Below are positions 1-8,302 of a stretch of DNA of 64,000 nucleotides, piece by piece. The notes below the pieces were generated by a model that saw only the letters and a list, made by a program, of their open reading frames with translations, did not search any database and had not been told where the DNA came from. Positions within the stretch are counted from its first letter, which is position 1. Every line of letters starts with the position of its first letter. Both the position numbers and the translations under genes were made by a program. Source of the stretch: Hydrogenophilales bacterium. GTDB lineage: Bacteria > Pseudomonadota > Gammaproteobacteria > Burkholderiales > Thiobacillaceae. Location of the stretch: the NCBI GenBank assembly GCA_023258975.1, contig JAHFRD010000011.1, positions 48,684 through 112,683 on the forward strand, read 5' to 3'.

Positions 1-795
1 GGCCTCCTTGGCGGCGATCACGGCGTCGAGGTCACCCAGTTCCAGTTTCGGCATGCCGCAACAACGCTCCTTCTCGGCCAGGGTGACCGGGATGCCGTTG
101 TGTTCGTACACCGCCACAAAATCTTCGCCGATGCCGGGTTCGTTGCGGTTCATGTAGCAGGTGGCGAACAGGGCGACCTTGCCGCGCGTCTTGCCAGCGG
201 CTTCGCCCGGGGTGGCGTCGGGCAGCCGGCGCAATCTGGAATGCAGTGGCTTGCTGTGGAATTCCGGCAGCCAGGCCTCCGCGTGGATTTCCGCGACGGC
301 CTGCATCGCCTTGCGCGCGGGGGCGAATTTGTTCACCGCGTTGACCAGCGGCGCCACTACCGGAAGGCCAGCCAGACGGCCGATGGCGTCGGTGCTGGTG
401 AGGACGCGGTCGCGCGGCTTGATGTCGTTTTTCTCGAACTTCACCACCTTGGCGCGCAACATCAGGTGCGGGAAGTCCAGGTTCCATGCGTGTGGCGGCA
501 CGTAGGGGCACTTGGTCATGTAGCAGAGGTCGCAGAGGTAGCAGTGGTCGACCACCTTCCTGTAATCGGACTTGTTCACCCCGTTCACTTCCATCGACTC
601 GGAATCGTCCACCAGATCGAACAGGGTGGGGAAGGACTGGCACAGGCTGACGCAGCGGCGGCAGCCGTGGCAGATGTCGAATACCCGCTCCATTTCCTGG
701 TGCAGGGAGGCCTCGTCGTGGAAATCGGGATTGCGCCAGTCGAGAGGATGGCGCGTGGGCGCTTCGAGATTGCCTTCACGGATGGGGGTGGCCAT
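1..795 (-). CDS. Heterodisulfide-reductase/GlpC-like Fe-S protein (partial, runs off the window)
   Basis: First 265 residues of an Fe-S oxidoreductase; the 3' end lies beyond base 1. The N-terminus carries two 4Fe-4S ferredoxin motifs, Cys42/45/48/52 (CHGCRRC then C) and Cys85/88/91/96 (CYLCDLC then CP). The start of a CCG domain follows near residue 245 (RCCGMP), the cysteine-rich module that binds a further cluster in HdrB/GlpC-type proteins. ATG at 795 is preceded by a GAGGAG ribosome site. It lies 49 bp downstream of the rubrerythrin gene on the same strand. From family knowledge, this pairing occurs in peroxide or oxygen defence operons, so an electron-transfer role to rubrerythrin is my inference. 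It is soluble as far as seen, with no membrane segment. Confidence 0.85.
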   Translation of the reverse strand, partial: MATPIREGNLEAPTRHPLDWRNPDFHDEASLHQEMERVFDICHGCRRCVSLCQSFPTLFDLVDDSESMEVNGVNKSDYRKVVDHCYLCDLCYMTKCPYVPPHAWNLDFPHLMLRAKVVKFEKNDIKPRDRVLTSTDAIGRLAGLPVVAPLVNAVNKFAPARKAMQAVAEIHAEAWLPEFHSKPLHSRLRRLPDATPGEAAGKTRGKVALFATCYMNRNEPGIGEDFVAVYEHNGIPVTLAEKERCCGMPKLELGDLDAVIAAKEA

Positions 796-844
796 TGCGC
801 GGCTCCTCGTCTGAACCCGGCCTGCGCCGGGCGCAAACAACAGG

Positions 845-1264
845 TCAGGCGTCGAGTTCGTTCAACGCCTTCTGGTAGCGGTTGGCATGGGAGCGCTCTG
901 CCTTGGCCAGGGTTTCGAACCAGTCGGCGATTTCGTCGAAGCCTTCCTCGCGCGCGGCCTTGGCCATGCCGGGATACATGTCGGTGTACTCGTGGGTCTC
1001 GCCATGCACGGCGGTCTTCAGGTTGTCGGGAGTCGGGCCGAAAGGCATGCCGGTGGCCGGGTCGCCACAGGCTTCAAGGTATTCCAGGTGGCCGTGGGCA
1101 TGGCCGGTTTCACCTTCGGCGGTGGAACGGAACAGGGCGGCGACATCGTTGTAGCCTTCCACGTCGGCCTTGGCCGCGAAATAGAGATAGCGGCGATTGG
1201 CCTGGGATTCGCCAGCAAAGGCGTCCTTCAGGTTCTGCTCGGTTTTTGATCCTTTCAGTTGCAT
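845..1264 (-). CDS. Rubrerythrin (short form, no rubredoxin domain)
   Basis: A 139-residue ferritin-like diiron protein. Diiron ligand positions are visible as Glu19 (GESQANRRY), Glu50 within EGETGH with His55, Glu89/Glu92 (GETHEY), and Glu123 with His126 (AERSHANRY). The rubredoxin-type Cys4 iron centre of classical rubrerythrin is absent, as in sulerythrin-like short forms, so electrons must come from another protein; the Fe-S gene downstream is the obvious candidate. The family reduces hydrogen peroxide in the cytoplasm. An in-frame start exists at 1375, but ATG at 1264 is chosen because AGGAGAG sits just upstream and the extra residues are not rubrerythrin-like. A 9-bp inverted repeat lies about 60 bp upstream. 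Confidence 0.93.
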   Translation of the reverse strand: MQLKGSKTEQNLKDAFAGESQANRRYLYFAAKADVEGYNDVAALFRSTAEGETGHAHGHLEYLEACGDPATGMPFGPTPDNLKTAVHGETHEYTDMYPGMAKAAREEGFDEIADWFETLAKAERSHANRYQKALNELDA

Positions 1265-1322
1265 GGCGCTCTCCTGATTGAAATACCCGGCAGATACCCG
1301 TGCCAGGTGGACGGTGGAGTTT

Positions 1323-1351
1323 AGAGTTAATCTAAAAACGTTATTAACTCT
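1323..1351 (-). promoter_or_regulatory. Inverted repeat upstream of rubrerythrin, candidate operator
   Basis: Perfect 9-bp arms AGAGTTAAT (1323–1331) and ATTAACTCT (1343–1351) flank 11 bases of A/T-rich sequence. The site lies 58–87 bp upstream of the rubrerythrin start, where a repressor of an iron or peroxide regulon could cover the promoter. The regulator is not identified. A PerR/Fur- or Rrf2-type factor is a guess from the downstream genes. Confidence 0.5.
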
Positions 1352-1433
1352 ATGTTGCGCATTGAGTAATGTCAAACAGACTGGAAGTACAAGGTGGTAA
1401 ATCCCTCCTCCCGTCAGGATAGACCATGAGGTT

Positions 1434-2132
1434 TCAGTAGCGTTGCAGCAGGGTGAGGCTGTCGCCTTCGCGGTGCATGTCCATGCGGTTGAGGAAACTC
1501 ATGCCGAGCAGGGCGAAGGGAAGTTTGGCGTCCTCGACCACGATGGCTTCCACCAGATTGGCGCCGAGGACGCCCAGTTTGACCGTGTTGAGCACCACCC
1601 GATAGGCCCGCGCGCGGCCATTGGCGGTGGAGATGGTGATGGCGGTGGCGCGCTCCAGATCAATGTTGGCGCGTTTGGCCAGGCTGCTGGGCAGGGTGAC
1701 GACGCTGGCCCCGGTATCCACCAGAAACGGCGCGCCGACGCCGTTGATTTCGACCTGCGCGGAAAACTGGCCGCGCGCGTCGGCGGTGAGCACCAGACTG
1801 CCGCGTCCTTCCGCCTTTTTGCCGCCATCCGGAGGGGAGGGCCGCGTGGCGAACGCGGCGCCCGGGCCCACGGACAGGGTACGGCGCTGGCCTTCGACTT
1901 CCACCGTGACGTGATCGCCCCGCACGTCGATTACGCGCACACCGTCGATTTGCCCGCCCACGGAAACCACTTTGGCGGGGGCGCCATTGACCGAGATCAA
2001 GGCTTTGTCACCCAGTGTGCCGCCGACGCCGACCATCGTTGCCGCATGCGCCCACGCCAGCCAGCCGGAAAGGCATAATGCGGCGGCTATCACTTTTACC
2101 GCCTGGATATTTGTCGTGAAACCCATTGCCAT
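1434..2132 (-). CDS. Exported retropepsin-like aspartic protease (clan AA)
   Basis: About 232 residues. An N-terminal signal segment (VKVIAAALCLSGWLAWAHA) is followed by a linker domain and a C-terminal retropepsin-like domain with the active-site motif FLVDTGASVV. A single Asp-Thr-Gly per chain means the active form should be a homodimer, as in the TIGR02281 family of bacterial clan AA proteases. It is probably periplasmic or anchored by the hydrophobic segment. Start candidates are ATG 2132 (MAMGF) and ATG 2126 (MGF), neither with a strong ribosome site. Its 5' end overlaps the divergently read amidotransferase start at 2116 by about 10–17 bp, an unusual head-to-head overlap. The substrate is unknown. 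Confidence 0.75.
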   Translation of the reverse strand: MAMGFTTNIQAVKVIAAALCLSGWLAWAHAATMVGVGGTLGDKALISVNGAPAKVVSVGGQIDGVRVIDVRGDHVTVEVEGQRRTLSVGPGAAFATRPSPPDGGKKAEGRGSLVLTADARGQFSAQVEINGVGAPFLVDTGASVVTLPSSLAKRANIDLERATAITISTANGRARAYRVVLNTVKLGVLGANLVEAIVVEDAKLPFALLGMSFLNRMDMHREGDSLTLLQRY

Positions 2133-2823
2133 TTTTCGCCACGCCGCCCATGAAGGTCCGGGCCATTTTGCCACTTTCTGCGATGCTCACGGCTTGCCCT
2201 GGAAATTGCTGCGCATCGACGCAGGTGAGCCGATTCCCGCCACCCCGAATGATTTTTCCGGTCTGGTGTTCATGGGCGGCCCGATGAGCGTGAACGACGA
2301 TCTGCCCTGGATCGCGCCGGCGCTGGCCCTGATCCGCGCGGCGGCGGCGGCGGATCTTCCGGTGCTCGGCCATTGCCTCGGCGGCCAGTTGATGGCCCGT
2401 GCGCTGGGCGGCTCGGTGGGGCGCAATCCGATCAAGGAAATCGGTTGGGGAGCCGTGCGGGTACTGGAGTCGCCGGTTGCCCGGGATTGGTTCGCCGCCG
2501 TGAATACGTTCGAGTCATTCCATTGGCACGGTGAAACCTTCGCTCCGCCTCCCGGCGCCGAACGCATTCTGGAGAGCGCTTATTGCGCCAACCAGGCCTT
2601 TGCCCTGGGCCCGCATCTGGCCCTGCAATGCCATGTGGAAATGACCGAGGCCATGATCCAGTCCTGGTGCGAGGTGGGCGCCGAGGAAATCGCGGCGGCG
2701 GCCGCCAGCCCGGCGGTGCAGACGGCGCAACAGATGCGGGAGCTGAACGCGGCCAACCTGCCGGTCATGCGCGCGGTTGCGGAACAGCTTTATGGGCGCT
2801 GGACGCGGGGACTGCAAGGGTGA
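2116..2823 (+). CDS. Class I glutamine amidotransferase-like protein
   Basis: 235 residues from a GTG start (begins MKPIAIFRHAAHEGPG). It is a GuaA-like GATase1 domain with the nucleophile elbow GHCLGGQL (Cys87) and the remaining triad residues His173 and Glu175 (CHVEMTE). The family releases ammonia from glutamine or hydrolyses gamma-glutamyl compounds. No synthetase domain is fused or adjacent, so the acceptor is unknown. GTG 2116 is preferred because family members start shortly before the first beta strand (PIAIF). The upstream in-frame extension runs through the protease gene on the other strand. The next gene starts inside this gene's stop codon, so the two are probably translated together. 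Confidence 0.85.
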   Translation: MKPIAIFRHAAHEGPGHFATFCDAHGLPWKLLRIDAGEPIPATPNDFSGLVFMGGPMSVNDDLPWIAPALALIRAAAAADLPVLGHCLGGQLMARALGGSVGRNPIKEIGWGAVRVLESPVARDWFAAVNTFESFHWHGETFAPPPGAERILESAYCANQAFALGPHLALQCHVEMTEAMIQSWCEVGAEEIAAAAASPAVQTAQQMRELNAANLPVMRAVAEQLYGRWTRGLQG

Positions 2824-3080
2824 GCGAGGTCATCACGCTGCCGCACCTGCGCACCCTGATCGGTTTGAAGGTGCGTCATCAGGGCGAGATTTGCGTGGTG
2901 GTGGAAGTGCTGGAATCGCCCTGTGCCCTGGTGCTGGAGCCGCAAACGCCCTCCACCATGATGGCCGACATGCATGGCCGCCCCTGGGAATACGGACGGG
3001 AACACCGGATCGTTCCGGTTTTGACCGAAGATCGCGCCGCCCTGCACGACGCGCTGCTGGAATTGGAACTTCTCGATTGA
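2820..3080 (+). CDS. Small conserved hypothetical protein coupled to the amidotransferase
   Basis: 86 residues, starting with GTG that overlaps the TGA of the amidotransferase (GTGA), which is the reason for the start choice. The sequence is acidic and predicted soluble, with a beta-rich centre (GLKVRHQGEICVVVEVLE) that could be a small barrel. No catalytic motif, signal peptide or membrane segment is seen. I do not recognise a named family. Coupling suggests it works with, or is made in fixed ratio to, the amidotransferase. Confidence 0.6.
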   Translation: MSEVITLPHLRTLIGLKVRHQGEICVVVEVLESPCALVLEPQTPSTMMADMHGRPWEYGREHRIVPVLTEDRAALHDALLELELLD

Positions 3081-3199
3081 CGCCATGCGAGGCTGACGGC
3101 AGGATGCGGCAACAAGAAAAATTGAGGAAAACGAGATGCGGGCTGATGACTTCGAACGGTTCGACGCAGGCGCAAGCCTGATATTCAAACATTAGCGCC

Positions 3200-4825
3200 A
3201 TGCCAAATTATCCCGTCGAAAACGGCAGCCGCTGCCTGCACTCGGCACAGATGCCGGTCATCGCCGGTTTCGGCATCATGATTCTGCTGCTGATTGGCGT
3301 CGCGGCCATCGGCGTCTCGCATATCCGTACCCTCAGCGGCCAGCTCACGGCCATCGTCGCCGAGCGCAATCTGAAATCGGAACTGGCAACCTCGATGAAG
3401 GGGCTGCACGACTCACGCTATCAGTCCATCCTGCTGGCCAGCAACCTGGACGACCCTTTCGAGCGCGACGAACAGAGGATGCGTTTCTCCGAGATGGCGC
3501 GCGAATTCATCGTTCTGCGCGACCGCTTTCTGGCGCTCTCGCTCGATGACACGGAACTGGCGGCCTGGGGCGCGGTACGCAAGGGAGTGGGAATCGTCGA
3601 GAACATGACGAACGAGGCTTTCGACCTGATGGAGAGCGGTCAGCGAGATCAGGCCAAACGGATGATCCGGTTGAATCTCAAGCCGCATCAACTGAACATG
3701 ATGAGCCAGTGGGATCATCTGGTGGACATGCAGCGGGTGAAGAATGCCGCCGCCGTCAACGAGGCGACCGAAGCCAGCAAGCGGGCGCGTGGCCTGGTGC
3801 TGGGGCTTTCCACCCTGGCGTTGCTGGTGGCGGTCGGCGTGGCGGTATTCGTGATTCGCGTGAGCCGCCGCATGGAGGCCGATCTGTTCCAGGAACGCGA
3901 GCGCGCCGTGGTGACCCTGCGTTCACTCGGCGATGCCGTCATCCGCTTCAATGAGGAACGCCGTATCAGCTATATGAACCCGGTCGCGGAGACCCTGCTG
4001 GGCAAGGATGAGGAGACCTCCGCCTCCACGCCGGCCGTTGAGGTTCTTCATCTGTATGAGCGCGAGAGCCGCGCCGACCTGACCGCGACCTTGCTGGACG
4101 AGGTGCTGGAGGGCAAGGCGGTCGTTCTGCCTCCTTCCGCCTGCCTGCTGTCCGCGCAGGGCATGGAGTATGAGGTGGAAGGCAAGTGCTCATGTATCCA
4201 TGCGCCCGACGGCGCGATCATCGGCGGTGTGCTGGTCATGAGCGATGTCACCGAGGCGCGCGAGTTGCAACGCAAGCTGCTCTGGCACTCCGACCATGAC
4301 GTGTTGACCGGCCTGGCCAACCGTTACGCTTTCGAGGAACGCCTGGCTCAATCGCTGGATGGCAAACGGGCGTCGGAATTGCGCTCTTCCCTGCTGCTCA
4401 TCAACCTGGACAACCTCAAGCGGGTGCGCGATCAGGCGGGCCATGCCTGCAGCGATGAATTGGTGCGCCAGGTGACGCACCTGTTGAATCTCCGGGTGCG
4501 GGAATCCGACTTTCTGGCGCGCATGGGGGAAGACGAATTCGGTATTTTGTTGCAGTCCTGCCCGGATGAAATGGCCGCGCACATCGCCGAACAGATTCGT
4601 GACAGCGTGATCGGCCTGCGCCAGTCCTGGCAGGGCAAAACCTATCAGGTCGGCGTGCATATCGGCGTGGTGCACTTGTCCGAGCAAACCCATGAGGAAT
4701 GCCTGGCGGCGTGCTATTCCGCCCTGCATGAAGCCGAGACCAAAGGGCCGGGCAGCGTGGTTGTGCGCCACCATGCCGACTCCGCAAGCGCCGCCCGATC
4801 ACCCGGCGCCGACCATCCCGCATAA
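3200..4825 (+). CDS. Membrane sensor with 4-helix-bundle input, PAS and degenerate GGDEF domain
   Basis: 541 residues. TM1 at about 19–41, a periplasmic helical bundle to about 195, TM2 at about 198–220, a PAS-like domain at about 232–355, then a GGDEF domain from about 366 (HDVLTGLANR). The signature reads GEDEF (443–447) instead of GGDEF. The metal-binding Asp of the DxD motif is Asn402 (NLD), and the guanine-binding Asn position is Arg410. An RxxD inhibitory-site motif (RESD, 434–437) sits exactly five residues before the signature. This suggests a cyclic-di-GMP receptor rather than a cyclase. No EAL domain is present. The periplasmic bundle resembles that of the hybrid kinase at 47706–50330. 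ATG 3200 has no clear ribosome site. Confidence 0.85.
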   Translation: MPNYPVENGSRCLHSAQMPVIAGFGIMILLLIGVAAIGVSHIRTLSGQLTAIVAERNLKSELATSMKGLHDSRYQSILLASNLDDPFERDEQRMRFSEMAREFIVLRDRFLALSLDDTELAAWGAVRKGVGIVENMTNEAFDLMESGQRDQAKRMIRLNLKPHQLNMMSQWDHLVDMQRVKNAAAVNEATEASKRARGLVLGLSTLALLVAVGVAVFVIRVSRRMEADLFQERERAVVTLRSLGDAVIRFNEERRISYMNPVAETLLGKDEETSASTPAVEVLHLYERESRADLTATLLDEVLEGKAVVLPPSACLLSAQGMEYEVEGKCSCIHAPDGAIIGGVLVMSDVTEARELQRKLLWHSDHDVLTGLANRYAFEERLAQSLDGKRASELRSSLLLINLDNLKRVRDQAGHACSDELVRQVTHLLNLRVRESDFLARMGEDEFGILLQSCPDEMAAHIAEQIRDSVIGLRQSWQGKTYQVGVHIGVVHLSEQTHEECLAACYSALHEAETKGPGSVVVRHHADSASAARSPGADHPA

Positions 4826-4888
4826 CCCGTCGGGCGGCGTGTTCACGGAGGTTCGTGAAGCGCCCACTCTTGAGCACCATCCCCATCC

Positions 4889-5866
4889 ATGAAAATTCTT
4901 GCCGGCGATATCGGGGGCACCCACAGCCGCCTCGCGCTCACGCGACTCGATGGCGCCCGCGTGCATATCGAAAAAGTGGAACGCGTCCTCAATGCCGGGC
5001 GCGCCGGCGTGGACGCGCTGCTGGCGGACTTTCTTGCCGCGCTGGCCGACCGGGGGGATCGGGTCGATGCCTGCTGCCTCGCCGTGGCGGGGCCGACCGA
5101 TGGACTCAGCGCGCAATTCACCAACCTGCCCTGGCGGATCGAGGCCGCCGCCCTGTCTGAACGTTTCGGCCTGCCGTTTCGTCTGGTCAACGACTTCGCC
5201 GCCGTGGGCTGGGGCCTCAACGCATTGCGGGAGGACGTCGGCGCCGGCGAACTCGCCACACTCCAGCCGGGCATGCCCCTGGCGAGCGCTCCCCGCGTCG
5301 CGCTGGGCGCGGGCACCGGCCTGGGCGTCTCGCTTTGTGTGGCGCGGGGGGCGTTGCATCAGCCGCTCGATTCGGAGGGGGGGCACATCGGCTTCGCGCC
5401 GACCGACGCCGCGCAGGATCGTCTGCTGGCGTTCCTGCGCGAGGAGCATGGCCGGGTGTCCGTCGAACGCCTGCTCTCAGGCCCCGGGCTGGTCAGCCTG
5501 TATCGCTTTTGCCTGCGCGAGGCGGGCCGGCCGGAAGTCGGCCTCGACGCGCCGGATGCGGCGGCCGCCATCAGCGCGGCCGGTCTGGCGGCGAGCAATG
5601 CCGAGGCGGTACGCGCCTTGCGTCTGTTCGCGCGGATTTACGGCCAGGTCGCCGGCGACCTGGCGCTGCTGGCACGCGCTGCGGGTGGCGTTTTCCTCGC
5701 CGGTGGCATCGCGCCGCAATTGCCGGGTTTGCTCCGGAGCGGTGAATTCATCGCCGGCTTTCGCGCCAAGGGGCGTTTTTCCGAGTGGATGGAAAGCGTG
5801 CCGGTCAAGGTCGTACTCGATCCCGATGTCGGACTCAAGGGCGCGGCGCTGGCCGCGACCGTGTAG
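4889..5866 (+). CDS. glk: Glucokinase
   Basis: 325 residues, the usual length of proteobacterial glucokinases (Glk/ROK-related fold). It phosphorylates glucose with ATP to glucose-6-phosphate in the cytoplasm. Visible motifs are the N-terminal phosphate loop GDIGGTHSRLAL, NDFAAVGWG, GAGTGLGVSL and EGGHIGFAP. ATG 4889 places the first motif at residue 6 as expected; the ribosome site is weak. The gene stands alone, between the GGDEF protein and convergent folD. Its TAG stop is part of a REP-like palindrome. Confidence 0.93.
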   Translation: MKILAGDIGGTHSRLALTRLDGARVHIEKVERVLNAGRAGVDALLADFLAALADRGDRVDACCLAVAGPTDGLSAQFTNLPWRIEAAALSERFGLPFRLVNDFAAVGWGLNALREDVGAGELATLQPGMPLASAPRVALGAGTGLGVSLCVARGALHQPLDSEGGHIGFAPTDAAQDRLLAFLREEHGRVSVERLLSGPGLVSLYRFCLREAGRPEVGLDAPDAAAAISAAGLAASNAEAVRALRLFARIYGQVAGDLALLARAAGGVFLAGGIAPQLPGLLRSGEFIAGFRAKGRFSEWMESVPVKVVLDPDVGLKGAALAATV

Positions 5867-5885
5867 CGCCGGCTTCCAGCCGGCG
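5862..5885 (+). repeat. REP-like palindrome at the end of glk
   Basis: Reads TGTAGCGCCGGC, then TTCCA, then GCCGGCG and a T-run. The stem CGCCGGC/GCCGGCG followed by TTTTTT can also act as a rho-independent terminator for glk. The TAG of glk is the TAG of the repeat. The same unit recurs almost base for base at 43288–43310 after lysC, with related units at 10714, 15117 and 38670. Confidence 0.7.
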
Positions 5886-5921
5886 TTTTTTGCATCCGCC
5901 GAATGGTTGCCGGCCCGCTGA

Positions 5922-6773
5922 TCAGTACCGTTTCAAGGCCGCTTCCAACGTGTTGCGCAGCAGCGTGGCCACCGTCATCGGTCCGACACCGCCCGGCACC
6001 GGGGTGATCCAGCCGGCATGTTCGCGCGCCACCGCGAATTCCACATCGCCGACGATGCGGCCGTCTTCCAGGCGGTTGATGCCGACGTCGATCACCGTGG
6101 CGCCGGGCTTGATCCATTCCCCCTTGACCATTTCCGGTCGCCCGACCGCAGCCACCACGATGTCCGCCTGCCCCACCTGGGCCGCCAGGTCGCGCGTGGC
6201 GGAATGGCATACCGTCACCGTGCAGCCGGCCAACAGCAGTTCCAGCGCCATCGGCCTGCCCACATGGTTGGACGCGCCCACCACCACGGCGTGCTTGCCG
6301 CGCAAGGCCTCGCCCGTGGCTTCCAGCAGGCGCATCACGCCATAGGGTGTGCAGGAGCGCAGCGTGGGCTTCTTCACCGCCAGGCGGCCGATGTTGTAGG
6401 GATGGAAACCATCCACATCCTTGTCCGGGCGAATCCGCTCGATCACCGTCTCGTCTTCGATGTGCTCCGGCAGGGGCGCCTGCACCAGAATGCCATCCAC
6501 GGTTTGGTCGTCGTTCAACTGGTCGATCAGCGCCAGCAGGTCGGCCTGGCTGGTGGATGCGGGCAGGTCGTGGGAAATCGACAGCACCCCCGCCTTCTGG
6601 CAAGCCAGGCGCTTGTTGCGCACGTAGATGCCGGAGGCGGGGTCGCCGCCCAGCAGAATCACCGCCAGCCCCGGAACTCGCCGCCCGGCGGCGAGGCGTG
6701 CGTCGACCTCGCGTTTGATGTCCTGGATCAGGGCGTCGGCGATGGCTTTGCCATCGAGGAGTCGAGCGGTCAT
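5922..6773 (-). CDS. folD: Bifunctional methylenetetrahydrofolate dehydrogenase/cyclohydrolase
   Basis: 283 residues, full length. It interconverts 5,10-methylene-, 5,10-methenyl- and 10-formyl-tetrahydrofolate with NADP in the cytoplasm, feeding purine and formyl-Met synthesis. Motifs seen: the Tyr…Lys pair in [28 protein letters not shown], the dinucleotide-binding GASNHVGRP, and the signature [11 protein letters not shown]. It is convergent with glk and is followed upstream by the tRNA cluster on the opposite strand. ATG 6773 is the only sensible start. Confidence 0.96.
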   Translation of the reverse strand: MTARLLDGKAIADALIQDIKREVDARLAAGRRVPGLAVILLGGDPASGIYVRNKRLACQKAGVLSISHDLPASTSQADLLALIDQLNDDQTVDGILVQAPLPEHIEDETVIERIRPDKDVDGFHPYNIGRLAVKKPTLRSCTPYGVMRLLEATGEALRGKHAVVVGASNHVGRPMALELLLAGCTVTVCHSATRDLAAQVGQADIVVAAVGRPEMVKGEWIKPGATVIDVGINRLEDGRIVGDVEFAVAREHAGWITPVPGGVGPMTVATLLRNTLEAALKRY

Positions 6774-6874
6774 GGCGAGGAAGGAGGCTGGATTGAAACC
6801 AGCGCAATTTTACTGGAGCGGCCGCTGTATCGGCATTGCTTTTCCCGGGATCGGCGGGTATATTTCCGCGCCTT

Positions 6875-6951
<77 letters not shown>

Positions 6952-6990
6952 ATCGTTCCCGGTCTGGAAACTCCGAAAGCCCGCGGGATT

Positions 6991-7067
6991 CTGCCCGTAG
7001 CTCAATTGGATAGAGCACCAGCCTTCTAAGCTGGGGGTTACAGGTTCGATCCCTGTCGGGCAGGCCA
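6991..7067 (+). tRNA. tRNA-Arg (anticodon TCT)
   Basis: 77 nt with encoded CCA. Acceptor CTGCCCG pairs with CGGGCAG; anticodon stem CCAGC/GCTGG with loop CTTCTAA; T-loop TTCGATC. Second gene of the cluster, 39 bp after tRNA-Pro. Reads the rare AGA/AGG codons. Confidence 0.97.
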
Positions 7068-7166
7068 GACTTCAATGGCGGTGGTCGTTCCTATGCCGGG
7101 GGCCGAGTTCCCGTCGTGGAATGCTGTAAATGGTTGTCACGTTGTTTGCTGTAGCGGTTTGCCACT

Positions 7167-7243
7167 GGTGGTGGTAGCTCAATTGGTAGAGTCCCAGATT
7201 GTGATTCTGGCTGTTGTGGGTTCGAGTCCCATCCATCACCCCA
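7167..7243 (+). tRNA. tRNA-His (anticodon GTG)
   Basis: 77 nt with encoded CCA. It has the histidine-specific extra G at -1 (7167) opposite the discriminator C. The acceptor GTGGTGG pairs with CCATCAC with one G-U pair. Anticodon stem CCAGA/TCTGG, loop TTGTGAT. Confidence 0.97.
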
Positions 7244-7253
7244 ATAATTCCCT

Positions 7254-7280
7254 CGTCGGTGCCGATTTTCGCGACCGACG
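7254..7280 (+). terminator. Stem-loop after the tRNA cluster
   Basis: 7-bp arms CGTCGGT and ACCGACG with a 13-base loop, 10 bp after tRNA-His. There is no T-run, so termination is only likely by position. Confidence 0.35.
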
Positions 7281-7343
7281 ACCCAGGTTCGACAGGCGAC
7301 CGGCGCGGCGCTCCCGATGACGCGCCGGGCCTGTGTGGCCCCA

Positions 7344-8249
7344 TCACCCCTCATCGCGTGGAAACACACCCGCTCGCGCGCTCTCGCTCACCGCGCGCAC
7401 GGCGGGGTGGACGATTTTTCGTTCCACGGAGATGGCGAAATACTGTTCCCTGATCTCCTTCGTTTCACCCAGCATGACCACGCCATACTGGCCTTCCACT
7501 TCCTGGCGGGTGACGCCGGGCGCGGGAAAGACCCCCGCCCCGCCTTTGCCGAAAGCCTTCATCAGCGCGCTGTCGTCGAATTCGCCGACGATGCGTGGCC
7601 GCACGTCGCGGCGCTCCAGCCAGCGCGTGAGCGGCGCGCGCAGGGCGCTGTCTTCGCCGGGAATGAGCAGGGGCGCGCCATCGAGCATTTCGGGAAAACC
7701 GCCGGAGAGGCGCGCGGCCAGATCGGGCGCGGCGAAAAAAGTGACGCCGCACTCGCCCAGAGGGTGGCTGTAGCCTTTCACGTCCATGCCGGGTGGCATG
7801 GGTCGGTCGGCCAGCACCATATCCAGGCGATGTACCGCCAATTCCCCCAGCAGGCGGTCGAGTCGATCCTCCCGGCATAACAGGCGCACCGGTTCGGGCA
7901 GGGCCAGCGCCGGCGCCAGCAGCCGATGGGCGATGGATTTCGGCACCACGTCGGCGATGCCCACCCGGAACGGGAACGCTTTCTCCTCCTGGCGGCCGTG
8001 CAGGGCTTCCTCCAGTTCCGCCCCCACCTGAAACAGTTCCTCGGCATAGGACAGAACCAGGCGCCCGGTTTCGGTCAGTTCCAGTCTCCGCCCGGTACGG
8101 CGGAACAGCGCCACACCCAGTCTTTGCTCGAATAGCGTCAATTGGCCGGACAAGGTCTGCGGCGTGAGGTGGAGTTTTTCCGCCGCGCGGTTGACCGCGC
8201 CGGCCTTTGCCACGGCGAGAAAATAATGGAGGTGCTTGAAATTGAGCAT
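7344..8249 (-). CDS. nhaR: LysR-family regulator, NhaR type
   Basis: 301 residues. An N-terminal winged helix-turn-helix (MLNFKHLHYFLAVAKAGAV… LHLTPQTLSGQL) is followed by a LysR effector domain. Unusually strong family features are HYFLAVA, the substitution of the common S-x-S by TPQTLSGQ, and the C-terminal PGVTRQEVEGQYGVV. In E. coli NhaR activates the Na+/H+ antiporter nhaA in response to Na+. No nhaA is nearby, but a complete Mrp Na+/H+ antiporter lies 3.7 kb downstream on the other strand, a plausible target by inference only. It is divergent from hpf across 110 bp that hold an AT-rich dyad. Confidence 0.82.
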   Translation of the reverse strand: MLNFKHLHYFLAVAKAGAVNRAAEKLHLTPQTLSGQLTLFEQRLGVALFRRTGRRLELTETGRLVLSYAEELFQVGAELEEALHGRQEEKAFPFRVGIADVVPKSIAHRLLAPALALPEPVRLLCREDRLDRLLGELAVHRLDMVLADRPMPPGMDVKGYSHPLGECGVTFFAAPDLAARLSGGFPEMLDGAPLLIPGEDSALRAPLTRWLERRDVRPRIVGEFDDSALMKAFGKGGAGVFPAPGVTRQEVEGQYGVVMLGETKEIREQYFAISVERKIVHPAVRAVSESARAGVFPRDEG

Positions 8250-8263
8250 GTCGTTTTGTGATC

Positions 8264-8302
8264 GAAAAATACGAACTAATCATCATGATAATTCGAATAT
8301 TT
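8264..8302. promoter_or_regulatory. AT-rich dyad between nhaR and hpf
   Basis: An imperfect inverted repeat centred on ATCATGAT (8282–8289). The outer arms are of the form AAAATACGAA and TTCGAATATTT with a one-base offset. It sits 15–53 bp upstream of nhaR and about 60–95 bp upstream of hpf. LysR regulators typically bind such dyads next to their own gene, so autoregulation and control of hpf is a reasonable guess. Confidence 0.4.
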
